A stretch of 64,000 nt of DNA from Mangifera indica (lineage: Eukaryota > Streptophyta > Magnoliopsida > Sapindales > Anacardiaceae), in the NCBI RefSeq assembly GCF_011075055.1, contig NC_058150.1:248001-312000 (forward strand), written 5' to 3'. The notes under the pieces were generated by a model that saw only the letters and a program-made list of their open reading frames with translations, made no database searches and had not been told where the DNA came from. Of this stretch, positions 24,807-35,132 are shown in pieces; the first letter of the stretch is position 1, and each line of letters starts with the position of its first letter. Position numbers and translations under genes: made by a program.

Positions 24807-27800
24807 ATGCCCAGCATCGAGCTCAAGCTCTCCCGATTCAATCGTATATATCAACCTTCTGTACGCACTCTTCCTCTCTCTATATATCCGCTTCCTTTTT
24901 TTTAATATTTTTTTATTTCTTAATTCTTTCGGCTTAGTTACTATAATGCTTCTGCTACAATACGATGTCAGGATCTTCTGGAGGGAAAAATCGTAATAAA
25001 GTCATCTTCCTCCGTTTCTCACTACGGGATTGTCCTCGCCATCAACGGATCGGTCAACTTACAGGTAGGCTTTCGTTCATTTTGGAAAAAAGTTCAGCTA
25101 AGTTTCTTGGAGTATTCAAAATCGCACGGTGTAATTTTCTCGGAAAACCAACGGAACGGAGCCTAGTTGATTTCGATATTCACTGCTGTTGTTTGAAGGT
25201 TCGTGGAGGATCGGCTGGTGTCATCGAATCTTTCTATGGTGTTGTGAAACCTATTCCAATTGTGTAAGTTTTTATTTTTTTTTAATTTTTTTATTGTTGA
25301 ATAGTACTTTATTTATAATTTGCCTGTAGGAATTCTGAGAATTCATTATGTTTTGTGGTTTGATTACAATTCTGACGTCAACCAACTAGTTAGAAGTCGT
25401 AATTTCATGCTTCTAGAGCTTCAAGAAAACCAAGGACACTTAATTAGGGATGGATCCGAGCGGTGTTGAACCCAAACAAGGGTCAGCTTAAACTCGGTTT
25501 GAATCCAAAATGTCTAACTTGAGCTTGAGATGGCAATGAGATTGCTAGAGAAGATAAAAAGTCATTAGAGAAAAAAAGATTGCTTAAGAAGATGAAAAGT
25601 CACCGGAGTAGACGAATCTACAGGTGACTTACTGGATTCGAGATGGCTTGACTTGAACTCCACTGAACTGAGATAGAGTAGGCTTGGCTTGACTCGATTC
25701 GGATCCAGCCCTACATGTAATTAATCAGGGGTAGCAAATTACTGAAATGTTACAAACCTTCTTTAAGTTCTAGTAGTTACTTATAGTTTTGTGTTATTGT
25801 ACTTTTGAGGTGTTATTTCCGTGGAGTGTCATCCTTGATTTCAGTTTCATGGTACCCCTTTGTTAGTCAACATGGTTTCTAAGGTCTTTCAACTGGAATA
25901 CTATGGATATTCATTTCTAAGGATAAACTTTAGGACTTCTTGAGGATGTTGTATCTATTATATTTTTTAATGTAACGAAGCTTGAGGCTACTGAACCTTT
26001 TGGTTGGGGCTGGTTATCTTTGGTTTTATATCTTTGTGACTTGGAAACAGGAAGAAGAACATTGAGATCAGAACTTCTGGGAAGATTGGTCCAGGTACAA
26101 CAGAGGTAGAATTTCTATTACAAATGTCTTAACTATAGAGGTACAGGTGCTGTATTCATCATGATAATACTCTAACTGCAGTGATGTTTGTATAATCTTG
26201 TAATTGTTGCTTTCGCTAGAAATATTATATGACTCTGATGAAAACTCTTATATTTCAGAATTGTCAATAAGCATTTCAGCTTTCTCTGTGCAATTGTGTA
26301 TACCCTCTTCTGTATTGCAGAAAACCTCTTCATTTTCCTGGTCTTTTCAAATGAGCTTTTCTCATTTCTAATCGCTTTCTTAAATTTGATACCTCTTTCT
26401 GTTAAGATGAGAATTAAGTTTTGTTCGCTCTGTTTTCGGTTCATGTGTATTCTTGATAGTTGTTATAATTTAATAGACTTTAACCTTCTTTTGCAAGGTG
26501 TTCATATATTAGGGTACATAGCTTCACTCAATTATTTGCAGTATAATTACAGTTTATACATTTTGCTTATTTGCAGATACCATTTTCAATAAACCTGAGG
26601 CAGTGTGGAGAAGAAAATTTAGGAAGGTTCTATGAGACCTTTCATGGAGGGAATATTAGCATCCAGGTGAGGACATTTTCATCTCGCACAAATGCAAATC
26701 TTTACTTCGGACCCTTGCAATGAGACAGTTGGGGATCCTCACTTTTTTTCTTCTCAGGCCCTATAAATGTTCTGCCAAATGTTGGCAATTAACAAATCCT
26801 ATGTTAGTATTTGATAACTGTAGATGTTATGCGGGGATACCTACATAAATCGTTATCTGCAACGCTGGAATTCATTGTTGAAACTGATAAAGGTTTGGTC
26901 TTGTATTTACTTAAAGATTTCAAGAAATGTTTTGTGTAATTGAAAAATATGGGCTTCGTTCTTCCCATTGTTGTGCTTTCAGCTGACATCCGTCAGAGCC
27001 CAATTTCTCCCGAGATGGTAGTCTTTTACATTACTCAGGATACGCAGAAACACCCATTACTTCCTGAACTAAAAACAGGTCTGCTTCTGACCCATCTTCT
27101 GTGCACACATTGTCTAGTGACTTTTGATTTTAACTTAAATCTTTGAAGTAACCTTTCTATCATAAATTGGAATTTATGTTCACTACAACATTTATTGGAG
27201 ACTGCATGATATGGAAATCCAGCTGCAATGCATTTCGATGTCTTATTGATACAGTTTTCTAAATTTTTAGAATTTGGTTCATATGATAATGACATGATTC
27301 TGGAACTGATAAGATGTATGGTTAAAAAGCTGGCTTTAAGGTGACAGGAAAAGTGTCAACACAATGTTCTTTGGTGGAACCTCTCACTGGAGAGCTAACC
27401 GTAGAAGCATCTTCAGTTCCTATTCAATCTATCGACTTGCACTTGCTGCGAGTAGAGTCAATTCTTCTAGGGGAAAGAATTGTAACTGAAACCTCCTTGA
27501 TACAGACAACACAGGTTAGGCACATTCCACATCTTTTCCGAAATGTTTAACACATGCAATGTTTCCTTTGACATCCTTGTTTTTATATTGTACCAGGTAG
27601 CAGATGGAGATGTTTGTAGTAAGTTGATGATGCCTATCTATGTGATACTCCCTCGTCTTCTCACTTGTCCAACTGTCTTTGCTGGGTGAGTTGCTTGTTT
27701 GACATAGATGTTCATGTTTTAATGATAGCTGAAATACATAAAGTGGCTTACCATCTATGTTTTTGTCCTCTGTATTTCTTCTTGTTCAACTGTCTTAGCT

Positions 27801-30800
27801 GAGTTACAATCTGACATAGATATTCATCTTATATGCCTGTTTGTTTTCATATATCATTTGGTGTTTATTTACTAATGAAGCCCTTAGTTTGGTGTCATCT
27901 ACTTAATGAATAAGACTATGTCATTAATAGGAAATACTAATTTGCATGCTAATGATAACGTTTTATCATATGATTAGGTATTATTTTAACCTTGATTCAA
28001 AATCACCTAATTATACTATGACTTGTCATCATTTGTATACAAATTAGTACTCATTGTCAGTACACTTAATGAATTCTCTTTTGCTACATTCCATTTAGGT
28101 GAATACTAACAAAGCAGAATTCAATTTTGTAGAAACTGAAATTAAAGGTTTATTTTCATTCATTAATTTACTGTTACAGAGGTACATTTATATACACATT
28201 AGGTATTCCGTATTAGGAATATGAATATTTGATTCCTATAATCAAGCTCTATATTCTTATAATTAAGCCTTATTCACTAATTTACAGATTCTGCAACACT
28301 CCCCCTCAAGCTGGAGTATAGATATTAATCATGCCCAGCTTGTTACAAAGATAATCAACTCGAACCCCATTTATAGCCTTAGTGAAAATATCCCCTAACT
28401 GTTCTCCAGTCTTCACATATCCTGTAGAAATAAAATTCTGCTGAATTTTCTCTCGAACGAAATGACAGTCAATCTCAATATGTTTAGTTCGTTCATGAAA
28501 CACAGGATTAGAGGCAATATGAAGAGCAGCTTGATTATCACACCATAATTGCGCTGGTAACGATATCTGGAAACCCACTTCAGTCAAAAGTTGATATACC
28601 CATATTATTTCACACACAGACTGAGCCATAGCTCTATATTCTGATTCTGCACTAGATCGGGACACAACATTTTGCTTCTTGCTCTTCCATGATACTAAAT
28701 TTCCTCCCACGAAAACACAATAACCAGTGGTAGACCTTCTATCTACCTTGGAACCTGCCCAATCTGCATCTGAGAAGCACTCAATGTTAGTGTGACCATG
28801 ATTTCCATACAGTATGCCACGTCCAGGAGCACCCTTTAAGTAGCATAGAATTTGCTCTAACGCTACCCAATGATCAACCGTCGGAGATGACATGAATTGA
28901 CTTACAATACTGACAGAGTATGCAATGTCAGGACGAGTCACTGTAAGATAATTTAACTTTCCCACCAATCTTCTATACTTCTCAGGTTCTTCAAACGGTT
29001 CCCCATCTTTTGTAAGTTGGAGATTAGGAATCATTGGAGTGCTACATGGTCTAGCTGCCAATTTACCTGTCTCAGTCAATAAATCAATCACATATTTTCT
29101 CTGAGATAGAAAGATACCTTTCTTACTTCTCGTCACTTCAATACCCAAGAAATATTTCAACCCTCCTAAATCTTTTGTTTGAAACTGAGTATGAAGGAAT
29201 GATTTGAGAGAGGAAATCCCCACAGTATCGCTTCCAGTAATGATGATATCATCAACATAAACAACTAAAAGAATACTGCCAGCTTCTGACTGTCTATAAA
29301 AAACTGAATGATCACATTTGCTCTTTATCATGCCAAACTTTTGAACCGCCTCACTAAATTTTCCAAACCAAGCACGAGGACTTTGTTTCAAACCATACAA
29401 GGATTTGTGAAGATGACAAACCTTTCCATACTCCCCCTGAGCAACAAACCCAGGTGGTTGCTCAATATATACTTCCTCTTGAAAGTCACCATGCAAGAAT
29501 GCATTCTTGATATCCAGCTGGTGTAAAGGCCAATTATAAGTAGCTGCCAAAGAAATAAATAAACGAACAGATGTCAATTTAGCAACAGGTGAGAAAGTAT
29601 CAGAGTAATCCACCCCATAAGTTTGTGCATATCCCTTAGCAACCAGGCGAGCCTTAAGACGAGCCACTGATCCATCCGGATTAACCTTAACTGTAAACAC
29701 CCATTTGCATCCAATGGCTTTCTTCCCCATAGGGAGATTGACCAAGTCCCAAGTACCATTATCAGCTAAAGCATTCATTTCATCTATCATAGCCGCACGC
29801 CAACCAGGATGAGATATAGCTTCATGAGTGGTATTAGGAATAGAAATAGAATCGAGTGATGCAACAAAGGAACATGAAATAGGGGATAAATGACCATAAG
29901 AAACAAAAGAAGAAATAGGATAAGTGCATTGTCTTTTACCTTTGCGAAGGGCGATTGGTAGATCAATGTCAGTAGAAACTGGATCCGACGAAGAGATTGG
30001 TTCAGGACATGCATCTGGGGTTTGTTGACGTCTAGAATAAACCTGTGTAATGGGTGGTCTGACAGGGTTTGATTCTTCAGGTAGAGAAGATTCTGAAGAA
30101 CTAACAGTTATAGGGCGAGATGAGGTAACAGTATACACCAACAAATCATCATCCTCCCCCTGAATGGTGTAAGCAGGAGAAGTGGAGAAGAAAGGAATGT
30201 TCTCCAAAAAGGTAACATCAGCAGACACCAGATATTTATTTAAGGTCGGACAAAAGCACCTATAACCCTTTTGAAGACGAGAGTAACCAAGAAACACACA
30301 TTTTAAAGACTTGGGGTCTAATTTTGTGACATCAGGACGAATATCACGAACAAAACAAGTACTGCCAAATATTTTAGGTTCAATAGGGAATAAAGATTTA
30401 TTTGGAAAAAGAACATTATAAGGAGTCTGACCTTGAAGAACTGAGGATGACATGCGATTAATCAAAAAACAAGATGTTGAAACAGCATCAGCCCAAAACT
30501 GTTTGGGAACTTGCATTTGAAACAAGAGTGCTCGAGCTGTTTCAAGCAGGTGTCTATTTTTTCTTTCAGCTACTCCATTTTGAGATGGTGTGGCAACACA
30601 AGAAGATTGATGAAGAATGCCATTTTTTATCAAATATGACTGAAAGGATTCAGAAAAGTATTCTTTGGCATTATCACTACGTAAAGTCTGAATAGAAACA
30701 TTGAATTGTGTTTTTATTTCAGCATAAAAGGCACAAAAATGAGAAAACACTTCAGAACGATTTTTCATTAAGTAAAGCCAAGTCATACGAGAATAATCAT

Positions 30801-33800
30801 CAACAAAAGTAACAAAGTATTTAAATCCAGCTTTAGACACTATAGGACAAGGACCCCAAACATCTGAATGAACTAACTCAAAAGGAGAGTTAGCTCGTTT
30901 ATTGACTCTAGACCCTGAAGACAGACGATGATGTTTGGCAAATTGACATGACTCACAATCAAACGAAGATATATGACGAAACTGTGGACATAAAGTCTTC
31001 AACACAGGTAGAGAAGGATGTCCCAACTGACAGTGAGCTTCAAACGGGTTTAAAACACTTGAACAGGCAACAGACCTTGGTGTTTGCATATCTAGGATAT
31101 AGAGACCCCCAGATTCATGTCCTCTACCAATAATCTGCTTCGTCGTAAGATCCTGAAATAAACAATGATTAGGGAAAAATGAGACACAACAATTAAGAGC
31201 ACGAGTGAGTTTACTCACAGAGATTAAATTAAATGAAAACTGTGGTAAACTCAAAACAGATGACAATGAAATTGATGGAGTTGAATTAACAGTTCCAGAA
31301 CCAAGGACAGATGACATTGATCCGTCTGCTAAAGTAACACTAGAAGGGGATGTAAATGACTGAAAGGTTGAAAAGACACTAGGATTACCTGTCATGTGAT
31401 CTGTAGCACCAGAATCAATGACCCATTTGGAGGAGGAGGAAACAAGACATGTATTTGATTTACCTGACTCAGCACTGGCAGCGATAGAAGTCGATGAAGA
31501 CTTTAGTGAGTCTTGGTACTGAGAGAACTTGGCATATTCTTCTGCAGAAATCATAATAGCCTCTCCAGACAATGAACTGGTAGCAGTGTTAGTTGCTGCA
31601 ACATGTGCTGACTGAGATTTTGAAGCACGATTTAGCAATTTTCTACAAGTGCGCTTTGTATGGCCTGGCTCATGACAATAATAGCACACAATCCCTCCTG
31701 ATTCCTGACTCCGATCAATAGCCCTGTCACGGTTACCACTGCTCCCTCCTCTATTACCAGTTCTATTATATGGACGTCCAGTTTCAGGGGCTCCACTTCG
31801 ACTAACAAGAGCGCTGTTATTCTGAAATGATGAGGTGTTTTCTGTGCGAAGTACCCTAGTAAAAGTGTCATGCAAAGATGAAATCTCAGGACTAGCAAGA
31901 ATTTGAGACTTGGCAGTTTCGAACTCAGATGGAAGACCCGCTAGGAAGCTCATGATGGCCATTTGTTCTCGCTGGACTTGTTGAACCTTTACATCTGGAC
32001 TAAAAGGTAACAACATATTAAGTTCTTCATAAGTTCGTTTAAAGTCCATGAAATAAGAAGTGATAGTCCTGTCTTGTTTCTCTGCACGATAGAAAGCTTT
32101 GCACACCTCATATATACAAGAAAGATTACCTTTTCCAGAATACAAAAAATCTAAATACTTCATTAGCTCCTTAACCAATTCACAATGATTAATTAAACTG
32201 ACTACCTCACTTTCAATGGAATTCCGGATCTGCAAAAATAATCGAGCATCATCTCGCAGCCATGCTTGTCTAGTACCATCCGCAGGAGGAGCTTGCGTAA
32301 GGTGATCATCCTTCTCTAGACTCAACAGATACAATCGAACCATTTTACTCCATTTGAGATAATTGGAACCATTAAGCTTGTGTTCAGTGATTTTTGACAT
32401 TACAGGAACCATCTCCGCCATAGTTATCGGTTTAATATCTGCCATAATAATACTCAAAGCAACGGAATAGAATAAATAGCAAGAAACTATTGGAGAAATT
32501 GATTTCTGTAGCACCTAGAGCAAGAATATACTGCACAAACCCCAAAGAATAGCAAACAAAAACGGACTGAGATCTGATTAGAGAGAGATTCGGCGACAGC
32601 AACTGTTCCGGCGACGGCGTCGGAGCGTGCGACGGCGAACAGCGACGAGGTTATGGGGCTCTGACTCGCCGGCGTTGTCTGAGACTGACTGTAACGGCGG
32701 TGAGGTCTAACGCGCCTCCGAACAAGAGATCCGATGCACAAGTTTGCAGAAGAAACGGGCGGCGCGTGCAGGTCACGCGTTGAGTTTCCGGTGATTGGAT
32801 TCTGGGAAACTGCCGATCGTCGAAGTGTACTCCTTCTTAGTGCGGCGGTGAGAACTAATGTTCACTCTACAAGGGTGAACGACGAAATTGCTCACTAGGG
32901 CTAAAAGAAAATTTTCGAATTTGCACACTAGGGCAAACCTTGCTCTGATACCATGTAGAAACTGAAATTAAAGGTTTATTTTCATTCATTAATTTACTGT
33001 TACAGAGGTACATTTATATACACATTAGGTATTCCGTATTAGGAATATGAATATTTGATTCCTATAATCAAGCTCTATATTCCTATAATTAAGCCTTATT
33101 CACTAATTTACAGATTCTGCAACAAATTTGAAGTACTTCCATGATGTTCTGCAGCAATAGCTAATTAGATGTCTGATTTTCAGGTCAATTGGCCATTTGG
33201 ATTTATTTCCCTGTTTAACATTAGTCTTTCTGCTAAGCCTTTTCTGGTTTCTATTACTACTAATTGCAAAATGATAGGAGCTTGGGCTTTTGGGGACAGA
33301 TGTCCCAATTTTAGAGGATAAGATTTAGTATTTAAAGGATAGATTAGGTTGTATTAGGAGGGAGAAGAGAAAATTATAGTTTTGGGCAGCTTAGTTGTGG
33401 ACAATTATAGGGCTGATCGGGTAGGTTTCCGATATCTTAAATGGCCAGAATTGGAAGACTCCAACTTCTCAAATTGCAAATTTCCCCTACTGTAACCTCC
33501 TTTTATCAACAAAGTTGAATTAATTTTGTCTTTTGTTTTTTGGTGGAATAATTGGCCAGCTCCCTATCACAAAAAAATGTTAACCTTCTGCATGTTATCA
33601 TCATCGGATTTTTATTTCCTCATACTAACGGTATTATTCAAACACCACATTTGTAATGGTTTTGAGTTGGCATTTTCCTTGTAAATGCTATTTGCAGTCC
33701 ATTTTCGATAGAGTTCAAAGTTTGCTTAGTTATCACATTTCAGTCAGAGCTCGCCAAATTGCATACAAAGTCTGATCCTACGACCCCAAGACTCTGGGTA

Positions 33801-33912
33801 AGCATTCTTTAAGGTATTTATGATAGATAGAAACTATTTACAGTTACTGAAACTAAACCAATTTCAGCTGGCCATGGAGACTCTACCACTTGAACTTGTT
33901 CGAGCAAAGTGA
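24807..33912 (+). CDS. VPS26C: VPS26C (DSCR3-like) retriever/retromer-type arrestin-fold subunit
   Basis: Eleven exons (24807-24860, 24972-25064, 25199-25263, 26051-26105, 26577-26666, 26808-26892, 26983-27078, 27330-27514, 27597-27685, 33698-33797, 33868-33912) encode 318 residues, matching plant VPS26C. The whole protein is the Vps26/arrestin-like fold. Diagnostic stretches are MPSIELKLSRFNRIYQPSD, GKIGPGTTEIPFS, VDVMRGYLHKSLSATLEF, PPEMVVFYITQDTQ-like sequence (here SPEMVVFYITQDTQKHPLL) and the end LWLAMETLPLELVRAK. VPS26C/DSCR3 belongs to an endosomal sorting complex with VPS35L and VPS29; in Arabidopsis it acts in root-hair growth. Exon 6 must start at 26808, not at the later AG, to keep YLITVD. 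Intron 9 (27686-33697) is about 6 kb because of a retrotransposon; without it and one copy of its 5-bp target site the intron would be about 1.0 kb. All splice sites and the frame are intact. Confidence 0.93.
25445..25713. mobile_element. hAT-like MITE in VPS26C intron 3
   Basis: A 269-base element. The ends TAGGGATGGATCCGA (25445) and TTCGGATCCAGCCCTA (to 25713) form an imperfect terminal inverted repeat. Flanking 8-mers cacttaat (25437-25444) and catgtaat (25714-25721) match at 6 of 8 positions, as a decayed 8-bp hAT target duplication would. The interior is GAGTTGAGCTTGA-rich and non-coding. Confidence 0.6.
27895..28085. repeat. Fold-back repeat in VPS26C intron 9
   Basis: The left arm (taatttgcatgctaatgata) and right arm (catttgtatacaaattagta) pair around tcatatgattagg / aatcacctaattatactatg. 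It lies just left of the copia element, whose target site is outside it. Confidence 0.45.
28123..28127. repeat. Left 5-bp target-site duplication (AATTT)
   Basis: AATTT immediately before the left LTR, repeated exactly at 33125-33129 after the right LTR. Confidence 0.9.
28128..28298 (-). repeat. 3' LTR (171 bp)
   Basis: Starts TGTAGAAACTG and ends CTGCAACA on the plus strand. It matches the right LTR at 170 of 171 bases. The LTR is short for a plant copia element. Confidence 0.95.
28299..28309 (-). other. Polypurine tract
   Basis: On the element strand TTGAGGGGGAG abuts the 3' LTR. It primes plus-strand DNA synthesis in this family. The gag-pol stop codon TGA (28306-28308) lies inside it. 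Confidence 0.85.
28306..32445 (-). CDS. Copia gag-pol polyprotein (intact)
   Basis: One open frame without stops. From the ATG at 32445 (MADIKPITMAEM) it gives 1379 residues; the frame is open to an ATG at 32514, which probably lies in the leader. Domains in order, numbered from 32445: gag (UBN2-type, KLNGSNYLKWSKMVRLYL), zinc knuckle CYYCHEPGHTKRTC at about 254-267, aspartic protease WVIDSGATDHM at about 341, integrase about 465-670 with its H-C zinc site and the DDE acids in HSDVWG, LRSDNAKEY and NGVAERKN, reverse transcriptase about 890-1160 with YVDD, and RNase H about 1225-1379 (DADWAGSK, RSSAESEYRA, WCDNQAAL). No catalytic residue looks lost. Confidence 0.95.
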   Translation of the reverse strand: MADIKPITMAEMVPVMSKITEHKLNGSNYLKWSKMVRLYLLSLEKDDHLTQAPPADGTRQAWLRDDARLFLQIRNSIESEVVSLINHCELVKELMKYLDFLYSGKGNLSCIYEVCKAFYRAEKQDRTITSYFMDFKRTYEELNMLLPFSPDVKVQQVQREQMAIMSFLAGLPSEFETAKSQILASPEISSLHDTFTRVLRTENTSSFQNNSALVSRSGAPETGRPYNRTGNRGGSSGNRDRAIDRSQESGGIVCYYCHEPGHTKRTCRKLLNRASKSQSAHVAATNTATSSLSGEAIMISAEEYAKFSQYQDSLKSSSTSIAASAESGKSNTCLVSSSSKWVIDSGATDHMTGNPSVFSTFQSFTSPSSVTLADGSMSSVLGSGTVNSTPSISLSSVLSLPQFSFNLISVSKLTRALNCCVSFFPNHCLFQDLTTKQIIGRGHESGGLYILDMQTPRSVACSSVLNPFEAHCQLGHPSLPVLKTLCPQFRHISSFDCESCQFAKHHRLSSGSRVNKRANSPFELVHSDVWGPCPIVSKAGFKYFVTFVDDYSRMTWLYLMKNRSEVFSHFCAFYAEIKTQFNVSIQTLRSDNAKEYFSESFQSYLIKNGILHQSSCVATPSQNGVAERKNRHLLETARALLFQMQVPKQFWADAVSTSCFLINRMSSSVLQGQTPYNVLFPNKSLFPIEPKIFGSTCFVRDIRPDVTKLDPKSLKCVFLGYSRLQKGYRCFCPTLNKYLVSADVTFLENIPFFSTSPAYTIQGEDDDLLVYTVTSSRPITVSSSESSLPEESNPVRPPITQVYSRRQQTPDACPEPISSSDPVSTDIDLPIALRKGKRQCTYPISSFVSYGHLSPISCSFVASLDSISIPNTTHEAISHPGWRAAMIDEMNALADNGTWDLVNLPMGKKAIGCKWVFTVKVNPDGSVARLKARLVAKGYAQTYGVDYSDTFSPVAKLTSVRLFISLAATYNWPLHQLDIKNAFLHGDFQEEVYIEQPPGFVAQGEYGKVCHLHKSLYGLKQSPRAWFGKFSEAVQKFGMIKSKCDHSVFYRQSEAGSILLVVYVDDIIITGSDTVGISSLKSFLHTQFQTKDLGGLKYFLGIEVTRSKKGIFLSQRKYVIDLLTETGKLAARPCSTPMIPNLQLTKDGEPFEEPEKYRRLVGKLNYLTVTRPDIAYSVSIVSQFMSSPTVDHWVALEQILCYLKGAPGRGILYGNHGHTNIECFSDADWAGSKVDRRSTTGYCVFVGGNLVSWKSKKQNVVSRSSAESEYRAMAQSVCEIIWVYQLLTEVGFQISLPAQLWCDNQAALHIASNPVFHERTKHIEIDCHFVREKIQQNFISTGYVKTGEQLGDIFTKAINGVRVDYLCNKLGMINIYTPA
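32941..32953 (-). other. Primer-binding site (initiator tRNA-Met)
   Basis: On the element strand TGGTATCAGAGCA follows the 5' LTR with no gap. This is the standard copia PBS complementary to the 3' end of initiator methionine tRNA. Confidence 0.92.
32954..33124 (-). repeat. 5' LTR (171 bp)
   Basis: Same length and ends as the left copy, one base different (C at 33083). It contains the element promoter on the minus strand. Confidence 0.95.
33125..33129. repeat. Right 5-bp target-site duplication (AATTT)
   Basis: Exact copy of 28123-28127, immediately after the right LTR. Confidence 0.9.
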
Positions 33913-35132
33913 AACAAACGGGGGTAAGCAACACTTGATCAAGGAGATCTATTCATGGTAATTAAAACTATCATTCAAGAGCAGGAATAAGGTTGCGATG
34001 CAAATCCATTTCTACTGTGCATTGTTCTGGAAATGAATTTCTATATTTGTTGTTTGTGTGTAAGCTTAAAGAATGTTCAATCAATATATTTAGATTCCGA
34101 CTAGACATTGACCCCGTGAAAGGACTGGTCTAGGTCAATCGATGATCAGATTAGTATGTTGTTTAAATCAATGGTAAAAATAATATTGAATGATTAAATA
34201 TAAATCTGAATTATAATTTTTAAAATTGTCTATAGTTTGATGGTAACACGTGTTTATTTTTATTTTCATTTTTGTAAGTGTTGAATTTGACATTTTGTAA
34301 AAATATTTCTTTCTCTTCAAATGTCTTAAGCGAAGGTAAACGGTGGGTTTGGGCAAGTTCAATTGTGGTTCATCTGAATTTACAGCATGATTAAAGCAGA
34401 TTGGGTGCACAGATTTTGGTGAATCTGGTTTTCAGGTTAAAAATTAAATATCGAAGTAATGCCCAAATTACAAATGGGAATTCTTCATGTAAATGGACAC
34501 TTATTATTTCATCTTTTTCTTTCTGGTTGAATTGTAAAAAGGCCTCAAGATAAGAATATAATGGAAATGGACCATATGGTGCTTATCTAGTTTAATTAAT
34601 AAAAATATAAACTTCGGATTTTTAACATTTTGTATTGCTAATTACAGCCATCGATTGGTAAAGAAATAAATAAATAAATAAATTTCAAAGTAAATTTGTA
34701 ATGAGATTAATTGGAATTTTTAGTTGGTATAAACGAAATTTTAAAATGAAGAATATTTTTATTGAATAGTATAGCCCAGTAATGTCTTGTGTTGTGCCTA
34801 CAGCACGGTCTCTGCATCATTACGGTTTGGTCTACGACTACGATAGCTAAAACAAGTTTGAGCTTTGACCTAATGAAACCGGTTCAACCAATCCTATCTG
34901 GGTGGGCTTAGAAAACATTGTTTAAAAGATACGCTATGATATGACAATTTTGCAGAAACTCAACGGCCTCATGCTCCCAGCCAAAAATTTCAACACACTC
35001 TGAAAATAAAGCACCCTTGGGAATTTTAACTTCATGATAATAGGCAACTAATCTCTTCCAAGTCTAGAACAAACTGGTTTATTTACGCATATCAAATGTC
35101 CTTAATTTCAATATCCACACTTCTCCTTCACA
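33913..35132. other. Convergent intergenic region, VPS26C / aldose epimerase
   Basis: Holds the two 3' UTRs and AT-rich filler. There is an (AATA)n run at about 34664-34682. No gene or transposon with clear ends is seen. Confidence 0.5.

Larger units (their letters stand above)
28128..33124 (-). mobile_element. Complete Ty1-copia LTR retrotransposon, antisense in VPS26C intron 9
   Basis: A 4997-base element bounded by 171-bp LTRs with TG...CA ends and a perfect 5-bp target duplication (AATTT). It runs on the minus strand: 5' LTR at right, then a primer-binding site complementary to initiator tRNA-Met, a roughly 500-base leader, one uninterrupted gag-pol frame, a polypurine tract, and the 3' LTR at left. 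The domain order protease-integrase-RT-RNase H is copia-type. LTRs differ at a single base (28257 T versus 33083 C), so the insertion is recent. It has everything expected of an autonomous copy; whether it is active is unknown. Confidence 0.97.

Noticed and set aside
26822..26892. VPS26C exon 6 starting at the AG before ATGTTATGC
   Set aside because: That start shifts the frame and loses the conserved YLITVD residues. The AG ending at 26807 keeps phase and family sequence.
32446..32741. Upstream gag start at 32514 and small leader frames in the copia element
   Set aside because: Residues before MADIK do not resemble gag and include a hydrophobic run. The leader of copia elements is normally non-coding.
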